Shown here: one piece after another, positions 32,594 through 41,617 of the stretch
Numbering within the stretch: the first letter of the stretch is position 1
How the letters are laid out: each line of letters begins with the position of its first letter
DNA from: an uncultured Bacteroides sp.
GTDB taxonomy: Bacteria > Bacteroidota > Bacteroidia > Bacteroidales > Bacteroidaceae
NCBI GenBank assembly: GCA_944321465.1
Contig: CALULL010000010.1
Coordinates: 1-64,000 of the forward strand
Reading direction: 5' to 3'
DNA: 64,000 nucleotides
The notes under the pieces: model-generated
What the model saw: the letters and a program-made list of their open reading frames with translations, nothing else
Databases searched by the model: none
Told to the model about the DNA's origin: nothing
Program-made: the position numbers and the translations under genes

Positions 32594-34405
32594 ATGACTC
32601 CAGACGCAACGGACATAAGGCAGGCGTTGAAGGCCTGTTTCGGGTACGACAGTTTCAGGCCCATGCAGGAGGACATCGTGCGTCACCTGCTGGCAGGCCA
32701 GGACGCACTGGTGCTGATGCCCACCGGCGGCGGCAAGTCGGTGTGCTACCAGTTGCCAGCCCTCCTCCTGGAGGGGACGGCTGTGGTGGTGTCGCCTCTC
32801 ATCTCGTTGATGAAAGACCAGGTGGAGGCCTTGCAGGCCAACGGCATTGCAGCAGCGGCCCTGAACAGCCAGAACGACGACACGCAGAATGCTGCCGTGC
32901 GCCGCGCCTGCGCCGAGGGCCGTCTGAAGCTGCTCTACATCTCGCCCGAGAAGCTGCAGGCGGAGTGCGGTTACCTGTTGCGCGACATGCAGGTGTCGCT
33001 CCTTGCTGTGGACGAGGCCCACTGCATCTCGCAGTGGGGGCACGACTTCCGCCCCGAGTATGCGCAGATAGGCCAGGTGAGGCGGCAACTTCCGAATGTC
33101 CCGGTCGTGGCGCTGACTGCTACGGCCGACAAGCTGACGAGGCAGGACATCGTGGAGCAACTGCGCCTGCGTGCGCCGCGTGTGTTCCTTTCTTCGTTCG
33201 ACCGCCCCAACCTGAGCCTTGCGGTGGAGCGCGGCTACACGCGGCAGGAGAAGGACGAAGCCTTGGCCGAGTTTGTGGCCGCCCGCCCGGGGCAGTGTGG
33301 CATTGTCTATTGCCTTAGCCGCAGGACAGCCGAGTCCGTGGCGCAGATGCTGTGTGGCGAGGGCGTCCGGGCGGCGGCGTACCACGCCGGGCTGTCGGTG
33401 GAGGAGCGAGGCAAGGTGCAGGACGGTTTCATCAACGACCGCGTTCGGGTAGTGTGTGCCACGGTAGCCTTCGGGATGGGCATCGATAAGAGTAACGTGC
33501 GCTGGGTGGTCCATTACAACCTGCCCAAAAGCATGGAGGAGTTCTATCAGGAAATAGGCCGTGCCGGGCGCGACGGGTTGCCGGGCGACACGTTGCTGTT
33601 CTACTCTGTGGGCGACGTGGTGCAGCTCTCCCGCTTTGCCGACGAAAGCGGGCGGCGTGAGGTCAATATCGAGAAACTGCGCCGTATGCGGGAGTATGCC
33701 GAGGCGGTCGTATGTCGTCGCAGGGTGCTGTTGAGCTATTTCGGCGAAGCGGTGGACCATGACTGCGGCAACTGCGATGTCTGCCGCAACCCGCCCCGGC
33801 GCGTCGACGGGTCGGTGCTGGTGCAAAAGGCACTGAGTGCCGTAGTCCGGGCCGGGCAACAAGTGGCGTCTGGTACGCTGGCCCACATCCTGCACGGCGA
33901 TGCCGTCCCCGAGGTGCTTTCCGGCGGATACCAGCGGCTGAAGACCTTCGGCGCAGGGCGCGACGTTGGCTTGCAAGGCTGGCGCGACTACCTGCTCCAG
34001 ATGTTGCAGCTGGGATACGTTGAGATAGCCTACAACGAAGGCAATCATCTGAAGGTGACGCAGGCGGGAGCCGACGTGCTCTACGGGCGTGCCCGAGCGT
34101 GGCTGGTGGCTGCCGAGGGACGGCACAAGGTCGCGCGGCCTGGCTCCCGGCACCGGGTGACGCAGGGCGCGGAAGAAGCCGGAAGCCTGGTCGAGGCTCT
34201 GCGCAGGCTGCGTCAGCAGCTTGCCGACGAGGAGGTTCTTCCGCCCTACGTCGTGTTGTCGGACAAGACGTTGTTTCTGCTCGGTGTCAGGCAACCGGTC
34301 ACGCTCGAACAGTTTGGAGGCATAGAAGGCGTAAGCGAGTACAAAAAGCGTAAGTACGGAAAGCCCTTTGTCGACCTGATACGCCGCTATCTGAGGGGCG
34401 GCTGA
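32594..34405 (+). CDS. recQ: ATP-dependent DNA helicase RecQ
   Basis: A 603-residue protein with a complete RecQ layout: helicase core with Walker A LMPTGGGKSVCYQ (about 39-51) and Walker B VDEAHCISQWGHDFRPEY (about 138-155), motif VI QEIGRAGRDGLPG, the zinc-binding Cys cluster in RRRVLLSYFGE...DHDCGNCDVC (about 377-398), winged-helix RQC domain and a C-terminal HRDC domain (FGGIEGVSEYKKRKYG). It unwinds 3'-tailed duplexes in recombination and repair. Transcribed alone. Confidence 0.97.
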   Translation: MTPDATDIRQALKACFGYDSFRPMQEDIVRHLLAGQDALVLMPTGGGKSVCYQLPALLLEGTAVVVSPLISLMKDQVEALQANGIAAAALNSQNDDTQNAAVRRACAEGRLKLLYISPEKLQAECGYLLRDMQVSLLAVDEAHCISQWGHDFRPEYAQIGQVRRQLPNVPVVALTATADKLTRQDIVEQLRLRAPRVFLSSFDRPNLSLAVERGYTRQEKDEALAEFVAARPGQCGIVYCLSRRTAESVAQMLCGEGVRAAAYHAGLSVEERGKVQDGFINDRVRVVCATVAFGMGIDKSNVRWVVHYNLPKSMEEFYQEIGRAGRDGLPGDTLLFYSVGDVVQLSRFADESGRREVNIEKLRRMREYAEAVVCRRRVLLSYFGEAVDHDCGNCDVCRNPPRRVDGSVLVQKALSAVVRAGQQVASGTLAHILHGDAVPEVLSGGYQRLKTFGAGRDVGLQGWRDYLLQMLQLGYVEIAYNEGNHLKVTQAGADVLYGRARAWLVAAEGRHKVARPGSRHRVTQGAEEAGSLVEALRRLRQQLADEEVLPPYVVLSDKTLFLLGVRQPVTLEQFGGIEGVSEYKKRKYGKPFVDLIRRYLRGG

Positions 34406-34495
34406 AGGCAGGCGGCAGGCGCGCGGCCGAGGTCGGGGTTTCCGGGCTTTGCAGTTCTTGTGCCGGCCGGGGGAGGCAAAAACCCTTCCGCCCTG

Positions 34496-34526
34496 TTTGC
34501 CGTTTCAAAGAGAAACCGTATCTTTG
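34496..34526 (+). promoter_or_regulatory. Promoter of the DUF1573-meaB-mscS operon
   Basis: -33 TTTG (34496-34499) and -7 TATCTTTG (34519-34526) with 19-bp spacing, 87 bp before the DUF1573 start. Confidence 0.7.
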
Positions 34527-34613
34527 CCCGAAAGCTGAGAGGCTCCGGCCATGCCGCCGCGTCAAAAGCGGTGCCGCCGCAAGGGGCCGGGCACGAACCA
34601 AAAGACGAAGAGC

Positions 34614-35687
34614 ATGAAACGTATCTGTGCAATCTTATATACGCTGGTCGCCGTGGCCTTGGAAAGCCTTGCGCAACCGCGCTTTACGTCCAACACCGAG
34701 ACGCACAGCTTCGGGCAAGTGGAGTGGAAACGTCCGGTGACGGCAACCTACACCATCACCAACACGGGCGACAAACCCTTGGTGCTGACCAACGTGGAGC
34801 CGGACTGTGCCTGCACTGTTGCCCAATGGACGCAGACCCCCATCAGGCCGGGCGGGAAAGGGACGATAAGCGTAACTTTCGATGCCAAGGCTTTGGGGTA
34901 TTTCTACAAATCGGTAGGCATATACATGAACGCCGAGCCTCATCTGGTCTACCTCAACATAGAAGGCGAAGTGGTGCGGGAACTGAAGGACTACAGTCAG
35001 ACGCACCCCTACCAGATAGGCGATATACGGATAGACCGCGAAGAGCTGGACTTCCCCGACGCGCACTACGGCGAGCGTCCGGTGATGCGCCTCGGTGTGG
35101 TGAATTTGTCCGACAGGCCCTACGAGCCGGTACTGATGCATTTGCCCCCTTATCTGAAAATGAAGGCCGAGCCGGGCGTCTTGCAGAAGGGGGAACGGGG
35201 TGTCGTGGAACTGACACTGGAGACCGAACGCCTGTCGGGGCTGGGGCTGACGCAGACATCGGTCTACCTCTCGCGCTTCAGCGGCGACAAGGTGAGCGAC
35301 GAAAACGAAATACCTGTCTCGGCGGTCCTGCTGCCCGATTTTTCGGGACTGTCCGAGGCCGAACAGGCCGAGGCTCCTGCGGTCAGCCTGTCGGCCACGC
35401 AGATAGACCTGAGCCAGACGCTCTCAAAGAAGAAACGGGCCAAAGAAAGTATCACGATAACCAATATCGGCAAGTCGGCCCTGCAGATAAGTAAGCTGCA
35501 GGTGTTCCATCCGGCTGTGGGCGTAAGCCTGAAGAAGGCGTTGCTTGAGCCGGGCGAAAGCACCCGGCTGCGGGTGAGTGTGACGCGGCGCGGCATAGGC
35601 CGTCGGCACCATCCGTTGCGCGTACTTATGATAACCAACGACCCCAAGCAGCCGAAAATAGTAATTAACATAAAAGCCAAACGCTGA
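34614..35687 (+). CDS. DUF1573 domain exported protein
   Basis: A 357-residue protein starting MKRICAILYTLVAVALESLA, a signal peptide. The first Ig-like DUF1573 (ASH-type) domain (about 25-125) includes FGQVEWKRPVTATYTITNTG, then VEPDCACTVAQWTQTPIRPG. Two further beta-sandwich segments follow, the last (about 265-357) again with ITITNIGKSALQIS. DUF1573 proteins are periplasmic and of unknown function. First gene of a five-gene operon; 14 bp before meaB. Confidence 0.88.
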   Translation: MKRICAILYTLVAVALESLAQPRFTSNTETHSFGQVEWKRPVTATYTITNTGDKPLVLTNVEPDCACTVAQWTQTPIRPGGKGTISVTFDAKALGYFYKSVGIYMNAEPHLVYLNIEGEVVRELKDYSQTHPYQIGDIRIDREELDFPDAHYGERPVMRLGVVNLSDRPYEPVLMHLPPYLKMKAEPGVLQKGERGVVELTLETERLSGLGLTQTSVYLSRFSGDKVSDENEIPVSAVLLPDFSGLSEAEQAEAPAVSLSATQIDLSQTLSKKKRAKESITITNIGKSALQISKLQVFHPAVGVSLKKALLEPGESTRLRVSVTRRGIGRRHHPLRVLMITNDPKQPKIVINIKAKR

Positions 35688-35701
35688 AAAGAACAGTCAT
35701 T

Positions 35702-36805
35702 ATGCAACACCCGGAGAACGATAAAGCGTATAAGGGACTGACGGTGAACGAAGGCATTGAGCAGCCCTCGGGAGTCAACCCTTACTTTAGAAGAAAAGCA
35801 CGCAAACGCCTGCTTTCGGTGGGAGAGTATGTCGAGGGCATCCTGAAGGGCGACACGACTGTCCTGAGTCAGGCTGTGACGCTGGTCGAGAGCGTCCGGC
35901 CCGAGCATCAGGCTGTGGCCCAGGAGGTGATAGAGAAATGCCTTCCTCACAGCGGAAAGTCCATCCGTGTGGGCATAAGCGGCGTGCCCGGTGCAGGCAA
36001 GAGCACCTCGATTGATGTCTTTGGGCTGCACGTGCTGGAGCAGTATGGGGGCAAGCTGGCAGTCCTGGCCATCGACCCCAGCAGCGAGCGCAGCAAGGGC
36101 AGCATCTTGGGTGACAAGACGCGGATGGAGAAACTCTCCGTGCACCCGAAATCGTTCATCCGGCCCAGCCCTTCGGCCGGTTCGTTGGGAGGTGTCGCTC
36201 GCAAGACGCGGGAAACCATCATCTTGTGCGAAGCTGCAGGATTCGACAAAATCTTTGTCGAGACGGTAGGTGTGGGGCAAAGTGAGACTGCCGTGCATTC
36301 AATGGTCGACTTCTTCCTGCTCATTCAGCTGGCCGGGACGGGCGACGAATTGCAAGGCATCAAGCGCGGTATCATGGAAATGGCCGATGGCATTGTCATC
36401 AACAAGGCTGACGGAGACAATGTGGACAAGGCCAGGCTTGCCGCTGCCCAGTTCCGAAATGCCCTCCACCTGTTTCCTAAGCCCGAAAGCGGATGGACAC
36501 CCGAGGTGTTGACTTATTCGGGCTTTTACAACTTGGGAGTGAAGGAAATCTGGGACATGGTGTACCGTTACGTCGCTTTCGTGAAAAGGAACGGCTATTT
36601 TGAACATCGCCGTAACGAGCAAAGCAAGTATTGGATGTACGAGACCATCAATGAGCATTTGCGCGACAGTTTCTATCATAATCCCTTGGTAGCGTCCATG
36701 CTTCCCGGGAAAGAGCAACAGGTGTTGCATGGCAGTCTGACATCTTTTGTGGCTGCCCGCGACTTGCTCGATGCTTATTTCAGACAGTTAAGAGAAAAGC
36801 AATAG
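35702..36805 (+). CDS. meaB: Methylmalonyl-CoA mutase-associated GTPase MeaB
   Basis: A 367-residue G3E-family GTPase. Motifs: P-loop GVPGAGKSTSIDVF (about 94-107), AIDPSSERSKGSILGDKTRM, Walker B-like ETVGVGQSE (about 187-195) and base-specificity region NKADGD. It loads and protects the B12 cofactor of methylmalonyl-CoA mutase in the succinate-to-propionate route. The mutase genes are not in this window. It is followed after 17 bp by the ATPase gene. Confidence 0.94.
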   Translation: MQHPENDKAYKGLTVNEGIEQPSGVNPYFRRKARKRLLSVGEYVEGILKGDTTVLSQAVTLVESVRPEHQAVAQEVIEKCLPHSGKSIRVGISGVPGAGKSTSIDVFGLHVLEQYGGKLAVLAIDPSSERSKGSILGDKTRMEKLSVHPKSFIRPSPSAGSLGGVARKTRETIILCEAAGFDKIFVETVGVGQSETAVHSMVDFFLLIQLAGTGDELQGIKRGIMEMADGIVINKADGDNVDKARLAAAQFRNALHLFPKPESGWTPEVLTYSGFYNLGVKEIWDMVYRYVAFVKRNGYFEHRRNEQSKYWMYETINEHLRDSFYHNPLVASMLPGKEQQVLHGSLTSFVAARDLLDAYFRQLREKQ

Positions 36806-36822
36806 AAACCGATAATCCCTTT

Positions 36823-37680
36823 ATGGTAATGGACGACATACAAGCAAACTACATAAGTCAAATCGTCATACATGGCCTGTGGAACCGTTATGACATAGAT
36901 TGGCATCTGCGCCCGGACGTCAACATCCTGTCGGGTGTCAACGGCGTGGGGAAAACGACGATACTGAACCGCTCGGTCAGCTATTTGGAACAGACCAGCG
37001 GAGAGATTAAAGACGGGGAACGCAACGGAGTACGCGTAGCGTTTGACAACCCCAAAGCCACTTACATTCCCTACGACATAATCCTCAGCTACGACCGTCC
37101 GCTCATGTCGGGCGACTCCACTGCCCGCATGGCCGATCCCGATGTGAAGACAGAACTGGACTGGCAACTCTATATTCTGCAACGTCGCTATCTGGACTAT
37201 CAGGTGAATATCGGCAACCGCATGATAGACTTGCTCAGCGGTGACGAAGAACAACGTGCGCGGGCGGCTTCCGTGTCGCAGTCCAAGCGCAAGTTTCAAG
37301 ACCTGCTCGACGAACTGTTCGGCTATACGGGAAAGACCATCGACCGCCGGAGCAACGACATCATGTTCTATCAGAACGGTGAGCACTTGTCGCCCTACAA
37401 GCTCTCTTCGGGCGAGAAGCAAATGCTGGTCATCCTGCTGACGGTGCTTGTGCGCGACGGGCAGCACTGCGTGTTGTTCATGGACGAACCGGAGGCCTCG
37501 CTGCATATCGATTGGCAGCAGAAACTCATCGGCATGATACGTTCCCTCAACCCAAACCTGCAACTCATCCTTACCACTCATTCGCCGGCCGTCATCATGG
37601 AGGGATGGCTCGACGCAGTGACAGAAGTGAGCGAAATAGCGACGGAGATTACCGACAATGCCCAGCACCCTGCGACATAA
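36823..37680 (+). CDS. ABC-type AAA ATPase paired with DUF4435 gene
   Basis: A 285-residue SMC/ABC-type ATPase (start may be Met1 or Met3). Walker A GVNGVGKTT (38-46), signature LSSGEKQ (194-200), Walker B CVLFMDEPEAS (216-226) and switch His in LILTTHSPA (His 253) are all present, so it should hydrolyse ATP. Between Walker A and signature there is only about 150 residues, with no long coiled coil. The pairing with a TOPRIM/DUF4435 protein matches AriA of PARIS and split OLD-type nucleases in domain content, but it is short. Overlaps the next gene by 23 bp. Confidence 0.82.
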   Translation: MVMDDIQANYISQIVIHGLWNRYDIDWHLRPDVNILSGVNGVGKTTILNRSVSYLEQTSGEIKDGERNGVRVAFDNPKATYIPYDIILSYDRPLMSGDSTARMADPDVKTELDWQLYILQRRYLDYQVNIGNRMIDLLSGDEEQRARAASVSQSKRKFQDLLDELFGYTGKTIDRRSNDIMFYQNGEHLSPYKLSSGEKQMLVILLTVLVRDGQHCVLFMDEPEASLHIDWQQKLIGMIRSLNPNLQLILTTHSPAVIMEGWLDAVTEVSEIATEITDNAQHPAT

Positions 37681-38722
37681 CCTGACTTCGGCCTACCTCG
37701 ATGCGGCCCGCCGCTTGTCGCCCAAGCAGAAGAGGAGGCGCATCGTGGCCTATGTGGAGAGCTACGACGACGTGGCTTTCTGGCGCACGTTGCTGGCCGA
37801 GTTCGAGGACGAGGAGCGTTACTTTCAGGTTATGCTTCCTTCCTCCACCACGCTCGCCAAGGGAAAGAAGATGGTGCTGATGAATACACTGAACACTGCC
37901 GAGTTGGGGCATAGTCTCATCGCTTGTGTGGATAGCGACTACGATTTCCTGCTCCAAGGTGTGACCCAGGTGTCACGGAAGCTCAACAACAATCCCTATA
38001 TTTTCCAGACCTACGCCTATGCCATAGAGAACTTCCACTGCTACGCCGGGAGTCTGCACGAGGTCTGTGTGCAAGCCACGTTGAACGACCGTCCGCTGTT
38101 CGACTTCGAGGGCTTTCTCAAACGCTACTCCCAAATCGTCTATCCGTTGTTCTTGTGGAACGTCTGGTTCTACCGCCAGCACGACAACAACAGCTTTCCC
38201 ATGTACGAGTTGAACGGCTGTACGCGCCTGCACGACATCAGTTTGCGCCAGCCCGAGCGTTGTCTTGCCGACGTTCAGCATCGGGTGCAGGGCAAGTTGA
38301 GCGAACTGGGCCGCCGCTACAGCGAGCACGTTGCCGGCGTGGAGGAATTGGGGAAGGAGCTGAAGCGGCTGGGACTTACGCCCGACACTACCTACTTATA
38401 CATGCAGGGGCATCACATCATGGACAACGTCGTGATGAAACTGCTCACTCCCGCCTGTGCCCAACTGCGCCGCGAGCGCGAGCAGGAAATCCGCAGGCTG
38501 GCTGCCCACAGCGTGCAGTTCCACAACGAACTGACGAGTTACGAGAACAGCCAGACCAACGTCTCCCTCATGCTGAAAAAGAACGATAACTACAAAGAAC
38601 TCTACCTCTACCAATGGATTAAGGCCGACCTGAGCCGCTTTGTCGAGCGCGAGGCACAGGCACAGCCGCTGCAAGGGGAAAGAAAGCAGACAGAACAGAA
38701 TGAACATACTCAGGAACATTGA
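37658..38722 (+). CDS. DUF4435 (TOPRIM-like) protein
   Basis: A 354-residue protein. The DUF4435 core shows a TOPRIM-like acidic set: Glu34 in AYVESYDDVAFW and the Asp series in ACVDSDYDF (Asp92, 94, 96), followed by YAIENFHCYA (about 136-145), typical of the family. A helical C-terminal half follows. In PARIS the DUF4435 partner (AriB) is a nuclease toxin released by the ATPase; that role here is inference. It overlaps both neighbours by 23 bp, which indicates translational coupling. Confidence 0.8.
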   Translation: MPSTLRHNLTSAYLDAARRLSPKQKRRRIVAYVESYDDVAFWRTLLAEFEDEERYFQVMLPSSTTLAKGKKMVLMNTLNTAELGHSLIACVDSDYDFLLQGVTQVSRKLNNNPYIFQTYAYAIENFHCYAGSLHEVCVQATLNDRPLFDFEGFLKRYSQIVYPLFLWNVWFYRQHDNNSFPMYELNGCTRLHDISLRQPERCLADVQHRVQGKLSELGRRYSEHVAGVEELGKELKRLGLTPDTTYLYMQGHHIMDNVVMKLLTPACAQLRREREQEIRRLAAHSVQFHNELTSYENSQTNVSLMLKKNDNYKELYLYQWIKADLSRFVEREAQAQPLQGERKQTEQNEHTQEH

Positions 38723-39965
38723 TACCCTGCTCGTATCGTGGGGCATGCCTGCCGGGACAGCCGACTCGCTCGATCAGTTTATTGCTTTTGCCATAGTGCT
38801 TCTCGTTGCCTTCTTGGCCGACATGGTTTGTCGGCACGTTGTGCTCAAGGCTGTGGCACGTCTGGTGAAGCGGACCAAGGCTACATGGGACGACGTGGTG
38901 TTCGACCAGCGTGTCATGGCACGCCTTAGCCACATCGTCATGCCGCTTGTTGTCTATCTGTTCATACCTGTGGCCTTTCAGGACACAACGCGCACCACGA
39001 TTGTCTTCATCCAGAACCTCTGTTTCGTCGCCATTGTCTGCTCGCTGCTTTTTTTCTTGCATTCCTTCCTCAATGCGGCCTACACCGTCTACAGCCAGAC
39101 TGGCCGTTTCCGCAACCGTCCCTTGAAGAGCCTCGTGCAGACCTTTCAGGTGGTTATGTGGCTCATAGGGGGCATCGTTATTCTGAGCGCGCTCCTCGGG
39201 CGCGATCCCCTCTCGCTCCTTGCCGGGCTGGGTGCGTCGGCGGCCATCCTGACGCTTGTGTTCAAGGACAGTATCATGGGCTTCGTTTCCAGCGTACAGC
39301 TCACCTACAACGACATGCTCAAGGTGGGCGACTGGATAAAGATGTCCAAGTACGGAGCCGACGGTATTGTAATCGAGGTGACGCTCAACACCGTCAAGGT
39401 GCGCAATTGGGACAATACCGTCACCACCATACCGCCCTACCTGCTGGTGAGCGATTCGTTCGAGAACTGGCAGGCCATGCGCGATAGCGGAGGACGCCGT
39501 GTGAAGCGGTCGGTCAATATCGACATGACCAGCGTTCACTTTTGTTCCGCCGAGGAGCTGGACCGCCTGCGCCGCATTCCCTACCTTGCCGAGTGCATCG
39601 ACCGGAGGCAGCGCGAGCTGGACGAGCAGTGCAGCCCCGACGGGACCTGCGTGCCGGTGCCGTCCGACGACCAGCGGTTCACCAACCTGGGGCTTTTCCG
39701 AGCCTACCTGACGGAATATCTGCGCCATTTGCCCGTAGTCAATACTGAACTGCACTGCATGGTGCGCCACCTTCAGCCCACCGAGCATGGCCTGCCCGTA
39801 GAGTTGTATTTCTTCTCGTCCGTCAAGGATTGGATACCCTACGAGCAGATACAGGCCGATGTCTTCGACCACGTGCTTGCCGTCGTTCCCCGGTTTGGCC
39901 TTCGCCTCTACCAGGCTCCTTCGGGCAGCGACCTGAGGCGTTGGGCCGCCCCCGATGCCCGTTAG
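38700..39965 (+). CDS. MscS-family mechanosensitive ion channel
   Basis: A 421-residue protein starting MNILRNIDTL. Four membrane segments (about 23-45, 75-92, 100-125, 150-172), then the pore helix and MscS beta domain: LAGLGASAAILTLVFKDSIM, then YNDMLKVGDWIKM, VRNWDNTVTTIPPYLL. The C-terminal half (about 260-415) is longer than minimal MscS and carries a cytosolic alpha/beta domain. It relieves osmotic pressure. Its start lies inside the DUF4435 gene (23-bp overlap), linking it to that module. Confidence 0.9.
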   Translation: MNILRNIDTLLVSWGMPAGTADSLDQFIAFAIVLLVAFLADMVCRHVVLKAVARLVKRTKATWDDVVFDQRVMARLSHIVMPLVVYLFIPVAFQDTTRTTIVFIQNLCFVAIVCSLLFFLHSFLNAAYTVYSQTGRFRNRPLKSLVQTFQVVMWLIGGIVILSALLGRDPLSLLAGLGASAAILTLVFKDSIMGFVSSVQLTYNDMLKVGDWIKMSKYGADGIVIEVTLNTVKVRNWDNTVTTIPPYLLVSDSFENWQAMRDSGGRRVKRSVNIDMTSVHFCSAEELDRLRRIPYLAECIDRRQRELDEQCSPDGTCVPVPSDDQRFTNLGLFRAYLTEYLRHLPVVNTELHCMVRHLQPTEHGLPVELYFFSSVKDWIPYEQIQADVFDHVLAVVPRFGLRLYQAPSGSDLRRWAAPDAR

Positions 39966-40019
39966 GCGCTTTGGCTTTCGGGCGTTCCGGGGACGTTAGG
40001 CCTCCGCAGCTTCCTGTTG

Positions 40020-41165
<1,146 letters not shown>

Positions 41166-41273
41166 CTATATTTTTGGCTCGCGCAAGGCTTGCAGGGGCG
41201 AAATCGGTCGTGCCTTTTGTTCCCGGCCTCCGCTCGGAGGCGGTTTCGGGGTGCTTGCATAGTCCTCTTGTCC

Positions 41274-41353
41274 ACCACAGGTATGCCCGCATGGGGGCAC
41301 AGGTATGCCCCTGCCCGGGTGCAGGTTTGCCCGTCGGCTGGCGCACTTGTGCC
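41274..41353. repeat. 22-bp repeat array, four units (F)
   Basis: Cores at exact 22-bp steps: ACCACAGGTATGCC (41274), GGCACAGGTATGCC (41296), GGTGCAGGTTTGCC (41318), GGCGCACTTGTGCC (41340). Centres AGGT, AGGT, AGGT, ACTT. It lies between divergent trpS and topA, 159 and 264 bp from their starts. Nothing else is seen in this 503-bp spacer apart from the two promoters. Confidence 0.9.
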
Positions 41354-41557
41354 CGGTCGGGCGGGGCTGGACGGCGGTGCGCTGCCCTTTCTTGCCCGTG
41401 TTTGTGGCGTGCGGTGGCTGCCGTGTGTGTCCTCCGGCAGTCGTTTGTAGGCGGCTGAAGCGTCAAAATCGGGCGCGGAGAGTGATAAAGGAGCTGAATA
41501 AAAAGCCAAAAAGGAAAATTTAGACAGACACTGAGGTGCGGGCGAAGGTTTTTTTCC

Positions 41558-41565
41558 TACATTTG
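41558..41565 (+). promoter_or_regulatory. -7 box for topA
   Basis: TACATTTG, 52 bp before the topA start; preceded by a T-tract, but no clear -33 TTG. Confidence 0.45.
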
Positions 41566-41617
41566 CGGCCAAACCAATTGGCGAAAGCCTGTAAACACAC
41601 ATACAGAGTACCGAATT

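Noticed and set aside
35702-36805. Methylmalonyl-CoA mutase genes expected next to meaB.
   Set aside because: Neither subunit is present; both neighbours are unrelated families.
36823-38722. Calling the ATPase and DUF4435 pair a true PARIS system.
   Set aside because: The ATPase is shorter than AriA as I know it, there is no defence-island or mobile context, and the operon is housekeeping. Domain pairing alone is not enough.
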